Below, one piece after another: positions 52,167 to 60,552 of a stretch of DNA of 64,000 bases. A program made the translations under genes and the position numbers. The stretch spans positions 124,001 to 188,000 of the forward strand of contig NZ_BMSF01000001.1 of the NCBI RefSeq assembly GCF_014649015.1. The letters run 5' to 3'. Under the pieces are notes generated by a model. The model made no database searches, was not told where the DNA came from, and was given only the letters and a program-made list of their open reading frames with translations. Each line of letters begins with the position of its first letter. The first letter of the stretch is position 1. The stretch comes from Streptomyces narbonensis (GTDB lineage Bacteria; Actinomycetota; Actinomycetes; Streptomycetales; Streptomycetaceae).

Positions 52167-53843
52167 ATGAAGGGTGCGGACACCGTCGCGGAGCTCGTAC
52201 GACGCCAATGGGGCGACCACCGGACCGGTCTGAGGGACGCGCTCCACACCCTCAGCCACCACGAGGTCGCCGCGGGCGCCGCCGCGCGGGCCGCACTGCT
52301 CGTGGACCTGATGCCACCCCTGCCGGGGAGCGAGCCGCACCTCGGCATCCTGCTCGACAACACGCCGGAGTACCCGCTCTGGCTCAGCGCGGCGGCCCTC
52401 GCGGGGGCCGCCGTCGCCGGGATCAACCCGACCCGGCGCGGCGCCGAACTCGCCCGGGACATCCGGCACACCGCCTGCCGGATCCTGGTCACCCAGCGCG
52501 CCCACCTGCCGCTCCTCGGCGGCCTCGTGCTGCCCGGGCTGCGCATCCTCGTCACCGACACCGACGCCTACCGCGAACTCCTCGCGCCCTACGCCGGCGC
52601 CCGCCCGGGAGACGCCACCCTCGGTCCCGTGCGCCCCGACAGCCGCTTCCTGCTCTCCTTCACCTCCGGCTCGACGGGCGCGCCCAAGGCCGCGCTCTGC
52701 AGCCAGGGGCGTCTCGCGGCGGCCGGTGCCTCCCTCGTCTCCCATTTCGGGGTCGGCCGGGACGACGTCCACTACGTCTGCATGCCGATGTTCCACGGCA
52801 ACGCGGTGATCGCCGACTGGGCACCCGCGCTCTCCGCCGGCGCGGGAGTGGCGCTGCGGGCCCGCTTCTCCGCGTCCGGCTTCCTCCCCGACGTGCGCCG
52901 CTTCGGCGCCACCTACTTCACCTATGTGGGCAGGGCCGTGCAGTACCTGCTCGCCACGCCGCCCGGCCCGGACGACCGCGCGCACGCGCTGCGCCTCGGC
53001 TTCGGTACCGAGGCCGGGGCCGTGGACGCGGCCCGCTTCCGGGAGCGGTTCGGGGTCCCGCTCGTCGAGGGGTACGGCTCCTCCGAGGGCGGCGCGGCGA
53101 TCCAGCGCACCCCGGACACCCCGACCGGGGCGATCGGGCGGGCCGCCCCCGGAGACGACCTGGCCGTCCTGGACGCGGAGACCGGCAAGGAGTGCGCCCC
53201 GGCCCGCTTCTCGCCCGAGGGGCGGCTCCTCAACACGGACGAGGCGGTCGGCGAACTCGTCAACCGCGGCCGGAACCCCTTCGAGGGCTACTGGCGCAAC
53301 CCCGAGGCGGAGGCGGTCCGGCTGCGCGGCGGCTGGTACTGGACGGGCGACCTCTTCTACCGGGACGAGGCCGGCTTCCTCTACTTCGCCGGCCGCACGG
53401 ACGACCGGCTGCGGGTCGACAGCGAGAACCTGGCGGCGGCGATGATCGAGAACATCCTCGCCCGCTGGGACCGGGCCGCCGGGGTGGCGGTGTACGCGAT
53501 ACCGGACCCGGTCGCCGGCGACCAGGTCATGGCGGCGCTGGCCCTGCGCGAAGGGGCCGTCTTCGACCCGGCGGAGTTCGCGGCCTTCCTCGCCGCACAG
53601 CCGGACCTGGGCACGAAGATGCCGCCGCGCTTCGTCCGCGTGACGCGCGAACTGCCCCTGACGGCCACCAACAAGATCCACCGCGTGGGCCTGCGCCGGG
53701 AGTCCTTCCTCTGCCCGGACCCCGTCTGGTGGCGCCCGGCGCCCACCGCCCCGTACGAGCCCCTGACCCCGGAGGCGACCGCCGCCCTCCAGGAGCAGTA
53801 CACCCGCCACGACCGCACCCCGACCTGGGACCGCCGCACGTGA
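52167..53843 (+). CDS. acyl-CoA synthetase / AMP-dependent ligase (FadD17-like)
   Basis: A 558-residue ANL-superfamily ligase that activates a carboxylic acid as acyl-AMP and then acyl-CoA. Motifs: the P-loop SFTSGSTGAPKAALCSQ, YGSSEGG (A5), the A7/A8 hinge WTGDLFYRDEAGFLYFAGRTDDRLRVDSENLA and the C-terminal Lys in LTATNKIHRVGLRR. It resembles FadD17-type synthetases of actinobacteria; the acyl chain is unknown. ATG 52167 lies just after a CTGACG-N3-CGTCAG palindrome. It is probably monocistronic. Confidence 0.92.
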   Translation: MKGADTVAELVRRQWGDHRTGLRDALHTLSHHEVAAGAAARAALLVDLMPPLPGSEPHLGILLDNTPEYPLWLSAAALAGAAVAGINPTRRGAELARDIRHTACRILVTQRAHLPLLGGLVLPGLRILVTDTDAYRELLAPYAGARPGDATLGPVRPDSRFLLSFTSGSTGAPKAALCSQGRLAAAGASLVSHFGVGRDDVHYVCMPMFHGNAVIADWAPALSAGAGVALRARFSASGFLPDVRRFGATYFTYVGRAVQYLLATPPGPDDRAHALRLGFGTEAGAVDAARFRERFGVPLVEGYGSSEGGAAIQRTPDTPTGAIGRAAPGDDLAVLDAETGKECAPARFSPEGRLLNTDEAVGELVNRGRNPFEGYWRNPEAEAVRLRGGWYWTGDLFYRDEAGFLYFAGRTDDRLRVDSENLAAAMIENILARWDRAAGVAVYAIPDPVAGDQVMAALALREGAVFDPAEFAAFLAAQPDLGTKMPPRFVRVTRELPLTATNKIHRVGLRRESFLCPDPVWWRPAPTAPYEPLTPEATAALQEQYTRHDRTPTWDRRT

Positions 53844-53852
53844 CGGGTGTCC

Positions 53853-53882
53853 GGTGGGGGTAGGGCCGGCCCTACCCCCACC
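53853..53882. promoter_or_regulatory. perfect 30-bp palindrome upstream of the two-component genes
   Basis: GGTGGGGGTAGGGCC (53853-53867) and GGCCCTACCCCCACC (53868-53882) are exact reverse complements with no loop. It lies 10 nt past the acyl-CoA synthetase stop and 54 nt before the kinase ATG. It suits a dimeric LuxR-type regulator (autoregulation) better than a loop-bearing terminator. Confidence 0.75.
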
Positions 53883-53936
53883 ACGCCCCCCAGGCCCATG
53901 GCCCCGCCCGGGGCCCCGCGCCTACCGTGGGCGCTC

Positions 53937-55241
53937 ATGGAACCCCGTAACCCCTGGCAGGCGCTCACCCGGTCCCGCTTCCCGCTCGGCCCCTGGCCCT
54001 GGCGGGCCGCCGGGTACCTCGCCACCGGGGCGCTCGTCGGGGCCCTCGCCTGTCTCGTCCTCCTGGTGCTCGGGGTGTTCTCGCTGCTCCTCGTCGGGAT
54101 GCCGCTGCTGCTCCTGTCCGGGCTCGCCCTCGGTTCCGTCGAGCGGCTCAGGCTCCGGCTCTTCGACCTGGACCCGGCCCCCGACCCGCACCGCGTTCCC
54201 GCCGCCCCCGGGTTGACCGCCTGGCTCCGGCTCCGGGCGGGGGAGCAGGCGACCTGGCGCGAGCTCGGGTACGGGCTGCTGCTCGCCACCGTCCTGTGGC
54301 CGCTCGACCTCATCGCCCTCGCCGTCGGCGTCGGCCTGCCCCTCGCCCTGCTCAGCGCCCCGGTCCAGCTGGCGGCGGACGGCCGCGAGGCCAAGGTCGT
54401 CAAGGCGTACCTGGTCACCTCCTATCCCGAGGCCTTCGCCGCCGCGCTCCTGGGCGGCGTCCTCCTCGTCGCCCTCTCCTACCCCCTGGCCGCCGTCGCC
54501 GGAGCCCGCTCCGCCCTCGCCCGGGCGCTGCTCGCCCCGCGCGACACCGGTGCGGGGGACGGCAGGATCGGCGAGGTCATCGCCTCCCGCGCCCGGCTCG
54601 TCGACGCCTTCGAGGCCGAGCGCCGCCGCATCGAGCGCGACCTCCACGACGGGGCGCAGCAGCGGCTCGTCGCCCTCACCATGACCCTCGGTCTCGCCCG
54701 CCTCGACGCCCCGCCGGGCCCGCTCGCCGAGCAGCTGGCCAAGGCCCACGCGGAGGCCGGGCAGGTCCTGACCGAGCTGCGGGAGCTGATCCACGGCATC
54801 CACCCGCAGGTCCTGGCCGACTACGGCCTCGGGGCGGCGCTCGCCGACGCCGCCGACCGCTCGGCCGTCCCCGTCGACACCGACGTCGATCTGCCCCGGC
54901 TGCCCGCCTCCGTCGAGAGCGCCGGCTACTTCGTGGCCTGCGAGGCCCTCGCCAACATCGGCAAGCACAGCGGCGCCGCCCAGGCGAGGATCACCGCCCG
55001 GTACGCGGACGGCGTCCTGCGGCTCGACGTCGAGGACGACGGGCGGGGGGCCGCCGACCCGGCCCGCGGCACGGGGCTCACCGGACTCGCCGACCGGATC
55101 GCCGTCCTCGATGGCACACTGACGATCATGAGCCCGCCGGGCGGGCCGACCGTCCTGCGAGTGGAGATCCCGTGCCGAACCCTCCGAGAAAGCTCCGCGT
55201 CGTCCTCGCCGAGGACAGCGTCCTCCTCCGCGAGGGGCTGA
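53937..55241 (+). CDS. two-component sensor histidine kinase (HisKA_3, NarL partner)
   Basis: A 434-residue kinase. Four or five membrane segments with a DUF-type sensor region (about 20-200) precede the HisKA_3 dimerisation helix with phospho-His in ERDLHDGAQQRL (about 239) and the HATPase domain (EALANIGKHSGAAQ; DDGRGAADPARGTGLTGLADR). ATG 53937 is used; the 3' end overlaps the response regulator by 70 nt. The last 20 codons (TLRESSASSSPRTASSSARG) are read in the shifted frame over the regulator and are probably not functional. Confidence 0.92.
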   Translation: MEPRNPWQALTRSRFPLGPWPWRAAGYLATGALVGALACLVLLVLGVFSLLLVGMPLLLLSGLALGSVERLRLRLFDLDPAPDPHRVPAAPGLTAWLRLRAGEQATWRELGYGLLLATVLWPLDLIALAVGVGLPLALLSAPVQLAADGREAKVVKAYLVTSYPEAFAAALLGGVLLVALSYPLAAVAGARSALARALLAPRDTGAGDGRIGEVIASRARLVDAFEAERRRIERDLHDGAQQRLVALTMTLGLARLDAPPGPLAEQLAKAHAEAGQVLTELRELIHGIHPQVLADYGLGAALADAADRSAVPVDTDVDLPRLPASVESAGYFVACEALANIGKHSGAAQARITARYADGVLRLDVEDDGRGAADPARGTGLTGLADRIAVLDGTLTIMSPPGGPTVLRVEIPCRTLRESSASSSPRTASSSARG

Positions 55242-55834
55242 TCGGGCTCCTGACGCGTTTCGGCCACGAGGTCGTCGCCGCCGCCGGTGACGCCGACGGT
55301 CTGCGCGAGGCGGTCGCCGCCCACGGCCCGGACATCGTGGTCACCGACGTCCGGATGCCGCCCGGCTTTCAGGACGAGGGGCTGCGCGCCGCGGTCGCGC
55401 TGCGCGCCGAGCGGCCGGCCCTGCCGGTCCTCGTCCTCAGCCAGTACGTGCAGCGCAGCTACGCCGCCGACCTCCTCGACTCGGGTGACGGCACCGGTGT
55501 CGGCTATCTCCTGAAGGACCGGGTGGGGCAGGTCGAGGAGTTCGTCGAGGCGCTCACCCAGGTCGCCGACGGCGGCACGGTCGTCGACCCCGAGGTCGTA
55601 CGGCAGCTGCTGCGCCGCCACCGGGACCCACTGGAGGCGCTGACCCCGCGCGAGCGGGAGGTCCTGGGTCTGGTCGCAGAGGGGCACTCCAACGGGGAGA
55701 TCGCCCGCAGGCTGGTGGTGACGGAGGCCGCCGTCGGCAAGCACATCGGGAACATCCTCGCCAAGCTCGACCTGCCGCAGGCCGAGGACACCCATCGCCG
55801 TGTCCTCGCCGTCCTGACCTACCTCAGGGCCTGA
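55172..55834 (+). CDS. two-component response regulator, LuxR/NarL family
   Basis: A 220-residue response regulator. The receiver domain has acidic DS in VVLAEDSVLLREGL, phospho-Asp in DIVVTDVRMPP and Lys in YLLKDRVG. The LuxR-type HTH is LTPREREVLGLVAEGHSNGEIARRLVVTEAAVGKHIGNILAKL. The GTG start 55172 lies inside the kinase gene (70-nt overlap), so expression is coupled. The perfect palindrome upstream of the kinase could be its operator. The regulated genes are not indicated. Confidence 0.93.
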   Translation: MPNPPRKLRVVLAEDSVLLREGLIGLLTRFGHEVVAAAGDADGLREAVAAHGPDIVVTDVRMPPGFQDEGLRAAVALRAERPALPVLVLSQYVQRSYAADLLDSGDGTGVGYLLKDRVGQVEEFVEALTQVADGGTVVDPEVVRQLLRRHRDPLEALTPREREVLGLVAEGHSNGEIARRLVVTEAAVGKHIGNILAKLDLPQAEDTHRRVLAVLTYLRA

Positions 55835-55872
55835 GCGCAGGCCCCGGCCTCGGCCGGTGGCGGCAACGACAA

Positions 55873-55902
55873 GAAAGCCCCCCGCCGAAGCGAGGGGCTT
55901 TC
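55873..55902 (-). terminator. terminator of tRNA-Lys copy 2
   Basis: GAAAGCCCC (55873-55881) pairs with GGGGCTTTC (55894-55902), 9 nt beyond the tRNA 3' end. It also sits downstream of the convergent response regulator gene. Confidence 0.85.
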
Positions 55903-55911
55903 CCTGTCTGT

Positions 55912-55984
55912 GCGCCGCCAGGGACTCGAACCCCGGACCCGCTGATTAAGAGTCAGCTGCTCTAACCAACTGAGCTAGCGGCGC
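55912..55984 (-). tRNA. tRNA-Lys (anticodon CTT), copy 2
   Basis: Identical over all 73 nt to the copy at 46421-46493, on the same strand. The 5' flank is also conserved for about 15 nt (CTGCTGACAGAGA in the plus sense), so the promoter-proximal region was duplicated too. Confidence 0.97.
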
Positions 55985-56073
55985 CTGCTGACAGAGAAAA
56001 TACTACCTGGTCCGAAGGGGTGCTCGTGACCGCCCCGCCGGAGCGCCGTCCGGCGGGGTCGCGGCATCCCCTT

Positions 56074-56832
56074 CTAGATCGCCAGCGAGAGCACCACCGG
56101 AGCGGCCCGTCGGTTGAGCGTGTCCGCCGCGGCGCGCAGCCGGTGGGCGTGCTCGATCGGCAGGGACAGGGCCAGGCAGCCCACGGCCGAGCCCGCCGTC
56201 AGCGGGACGGCGGCGCAGACCGTGCCGACCGCGTACTCCTGGAGGTCGAGGACGGGGACGGTCGCCGGCTGGCTGTCGAGCTTCGAGAAGAGGATGCGCT
56301 CGTTGGTGATCGTCCTGGAGGTCAGCCGGGCGATCTTGTGACGGGCGAGGTGGTCCCGCCGCCCGTTCTGGTCGAGCTGTGTGAGCAGGCACTTGCCGAC
56401 GGCGCTGGCGTGCGCCGCCGAGCGGAAGTCCACCCATTCGTTGACCTTCGGGGTGCGTGGCCCGTCGGCGAACTGGGTGATCTTCACTTCGCCGTCGATG
56501 TACCGGCTGATGTAGACGGCCGCGCCGACGGAGTCGCGCAGTTCGGTCAGGGTCTCCTGGAGCTTGGCCTCCAGGGCTTCGCGGCGGGTCAGGCCGGAAC
56601 CGAGGAGGACGAGGGAGTCCCCGATGACGTACGCGCCGTCGGCGACCTGCTCGACGTACCCCTCGCGGCGAAGCATGAGGAGCAGCGACGAGAGGTGGGC
56701 GACGGGCAGGCCGGTCTCGCGGGCGATCTGGACGTCCGTCACTCCGCCACCGTGCCGTGAGACCGTCTCGAGGACGCGCAAGGCGTATTGCACCGAGTGG
56801 AACGGCGCGGTGGGCTCGGGCTTCAGCGCCAC
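56074..56832 (-). CDS. IclR-family transcriptional regulator
   Basis: A 252-residue regulator with an N-terminal winged helix (about 12-75: SVQYALRVLETVSRHGGGVTDVQIARETGLPVAHLSSLLLMLRREGYVEQ) and the IclR effector domain (VYISRYIDGEVKITQFADG, FRSAAHASAVGKCLLTQL, AVPLTAGSAVGCLALSLP). The GTG start at 56832 follows AGGGGGAAA. Targets are unknown; the 471-bp gap to the divergent flavin monooxygenase is long enough for independent promoters. It is downstream of, and on the same strand as, nothing obvious. Confidence 0.9.
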   Translation of the reverse strand: MALKPEPTAPFHSVQYALRVLETVSRHGGGVTDVQIARETGLPVAHLSSLLLMLRREGYVEQVADGAYVIGDSLVLLGSGLTRREALEAKLQETLTELRDSVGAAVYISRYIDGEVKITQFADGPRTPKVNEWVDFRSAAHASAVGKCLLTQLDQNGRRDHLARHKIARLTSRTITNERILFSKLDSQPATVPVLDLQEYAVGTVCAAVPLTAGSAVGCLALSLPIEHAHRLRAAADTLNRRAAPVVLSLAI

Positions 56833-57303
56833 GGTTTCCCCCTACCAGGTTGTGACCGCAAGCTTTCGTACCACGATAGCCGCCAAGGGCCCTTTAAGGG
56901 GCGGCTGTTGGCGAGAATGATGCGGAGGATCCCTGGCCTGGGCTGGGGCGCACCACCCTGGCATATGCCTGTGTCATGACTCCTTCATAGAGTCTCAGGT
57001 CAGGGCCGTGCGGGGCCGGGTTCGCGCTCACGTTCGGGTGGTGGCGGTCGAGAGATTTTTTACGGGGAAGCGGACCCGCGAAAGCCCCGTCGGCAGCCCT
57101 GCGAGCGGTTCCACCGTGGCCGAGAACGTTCGGAGGGCGGATCTGGACGACCGGACGACCGGACGACAGAAATACGCGAGACGGGCACGAGGTGAGCGCG
57201 AGACGGTCGAGGGGTACTGCAGCGGGGTGCCGGAATAACCGGAGACACCCTCCTGTTGTGTCCCGAGTCTTACCAACCGCACGTGCCGAGGAGGGTCCCC
57301 ACG
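56833..57303. other. 471-bp divergent intergenic region
   Basis: It holds the promoters of the IclR gene and the flavin monooxygenase gene. I see an A/T-rich patch (GAGAGATTTTTTACGG near 57050) and a CCTTTAAGGG-type palindrome near 56890, but no ORF with a good start, no tRNA and no clear terminator. Confidence 0.5.
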
Positions 57304-58374
57304 GTGACCGACGCCATTCGAGGAGAGACGCGGGGCACCGCGCCCGTACCGCTGTCCGTACTGGATCTGGTGACCGTCGGCAGAGGCGGCTCCGCGACCG
57401 AGTCGCTCGCCACCAGCGTCGAGCTGGTCCGGCTCGCCGAGCGACGTGGCTTCCACCGGCACTGGGTGGCCGAACACCACTCCATGCCCGGCGTCGCCTC
57501 CTCCTCGCCGGCGGTGATCCTCGCCCACCTCGCGGCCCACACCCGCCGCATCCGCCTCGGCTCCGGCGGCGTCATGCTGCCCAACCACGCCCCGCTCGTC
57601 ATCGCCGAGCAGTTCGGCACCCTGGAGGCCCTCGCCCCGGGCCGGGTCGACCTCGGCCTCGGCCGCGCCCCCGGCACGGACGGCGCCACGGCCGTCGCGC
57701 TGCGCCGCGCCGAGTCGCCGAAGGAGGGCGCCGACGACTTCCCGGAGCAGCTCGCCGAGCTGACCCGCTTCCTGGACGACGACTTCCCGGACGGGCACCC
57801 GTACTCCCGTATCCACGCCATCCCCGGTCCCGTACAGGGTCCGAAGGGCCGGCCGCCGGTCTGGCTGCTCGGCTCCTCCGGCTTCAGCGCCCGCCTCGCG
57901 GGCCTGCTCGGGCTGCCCTTCGCCTTCGCCCACCACTTCTCCGGGCGGAACACGATTCCGGCGCTCGACCTCTACCGCGAGTCCTTCCGGCCCTCGGGCC
58001 TCCTCGACGCCCCGTACGCGGTGATCAGCGTCGCGACGCTCGCCTCCGAGGACGCGGCGGAGGCCCGCCGCCAGGTGCTGACCGGAGCCCTCGCGATGCT
58101 GCAGCTGCGCTCCGGGCGGCCGGGGCTGATGCCGACGCCGGAGGAGGCGGAGGCGTACCGTGTCAGCCCCGTCGAGCGGGAGTTCATGGACGAGTGGGTG
58201 GGGAACGTTTTGTACGGCACCCCGGACGAGGTCCGCACGGGCCTCGACGACCTGCAGAAGCGCACGGGCGCCGACGAGCTGATGCTCACGGCCAACGTGC
58301 ACAGCGGGGAGGCGCGGCTGCGGAGTCACGAACTGATCGCGGACGCGTACGAGCTTCCGGAGCTCGCGGAGTAG
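57304..58374 (+). CDS. LLM-class flavin-dependent monooxygenase
   Basis: A 356-residue luciferase-like (TIM-barrel) flavoprotein: VPLSVLDLVTVGRGGSATESLATSVELVRLAERRGFHRHWVAEHHSMPGVASSSPAVILAHLAAHT is the family's N-terminal block, with SGGVMLPNHAPLVIAEQFGTLEALAPGRVDLGLGRAPGTD following. It uses reduced FMN/F420 on an unknown substrate (alkanal, sulfonate or other). GTG 57304 is chosen because GAGGAGGG precedes it. The next gene, chitinase, has its own dre sites and signal. Confidence 0.9.
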   Translation: MTDAIRGETRGTAPVPLSVLDLVTVGRGGSATESLATSVELVRLAERRGFHRHWVAEHHSMPGVASSSPAVILAHLAAHTRRIRLGSGGVMLPNHAPLVIAEQFGTLEALAPGRVDLGLGRAPGTDGATAVALRRAESPKEGADDFPEQLAELTRFLDDDFPDGHPYSRIHAIPGPVQGPKGRPPVWLLGSSGFSARLAGLLGLPFAFAHHFSGRNTIPALDLYRESFRPSGLLDAPYAVISVATLASEDAAEARRQVLTGALAMLQLRSGRPGLMPTPEEAEAYRVSPVEREFMDEWVGNVLYGTPDEVRTGLDDLQKRTGADELMLTANVHSGEARLRSHELIADAYELPELAE

Positions 58375-58574
58375 CCGGGAACTTCTCGGAGGGGTCGCCC
58401 GCGCCTCGCGGGGCGCTGGACCCCGGCTCGAAAACCCGGGTTTCCGTGGCGGGGTGGTTCGGTCCCGAACCACCGCCCCCTCACCCCTAAGTGAACCTTA
58501 AGTCGCTCGTCACCCATGGTGGCGGGCGGTTCCGTTTTGTGCTGCACCCCTCTGACGAGGCCTTTCCTCGGCAA

Positions 58575-58607
58575 ATTGGTCTAGTCCTCAATCTGGTTCA
58601 GACCATT
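58575..58607. promoter_or_regulatory. pair of DasR (dre)-like sites upstream of the chitinase
   Basis: ATTGGTCTAGTCCTCA (58575-58590, left half good) and TCTGGTTCAGACCATT (58592-58607, both halves good), spaced 17 bp. They resemble the direct-repeat operators of Streptomyces chitinase promoters and sit 82 nt before the start codon. Confidence 0.82.
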
Positions 58608-58688
58608 GACGTGCTGTTCATGAGCCGGTTATCACTTCCTCAGCTCCTGTACGGCACCACCCAGTTCTCCCCCCTTCGGAGGCCGCAC

Positions 58689-60386
<1,698 letters not shown>

Positions 60387-60418
60387 GGCCCTGACCCACT
60401 GAGCTCCACCACATGACC

Positions 60419-60457
60419 ACTGCCCCCGCCCGGAATGTCCCTCCGGCCGGGGGCAGT
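60419..60457 (+). terminator. terminator of the chitinase gene
   Basis: ACTGCCCCCGCCCGGA (60419-60434) pairs with TCCGGCCGGGGGCAGT (60442-60457) with one mismatch, 32 nt past the stop. Confidence 0.85.
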
Positions 60458-60486
60458 TCCATGCCCCGTCCCTGCCCCCGTCCCTG

Positions 60487-60551
60487 CCCCTGCCCCTGCC
60501 CCGCCCCTGCGTCCGTTGCGGTGCAGGGGCGGGGCAGGGGCAGGGACGGGG
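60487..60551. terminator. long GC hairpin between convergent genes
   Basis: The right arm GCAGGGGCGGGGCAGGGGCA (from 60523) continues to GGGACGGGG (60551). It pairs with the tandem CCCCTG run on the left (60487-60510) around a 12-nt loop; an extra CCCCTG unit allows slipped pairing. It probably ends the GGDEF-EAL transcript. Confidence 0.75.
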
Positions 60552-60552
60552 T

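Noticed and set aside
55182..55241. Frameshift or fusion at the histidine kinase-response regulator junction
   Set aside because: The 70-nt overlap is a common arrangement; both proteins have complete domains, and the kinase simply ends in an extra out-of-phase tail.
57008..57238. A 76-codon plus-strand ORF upstream of the flavin monooxygenase
   Set aside because: Arg-rich, with no RBS and no family likeness; it lies in a promoter-type intergenic region.
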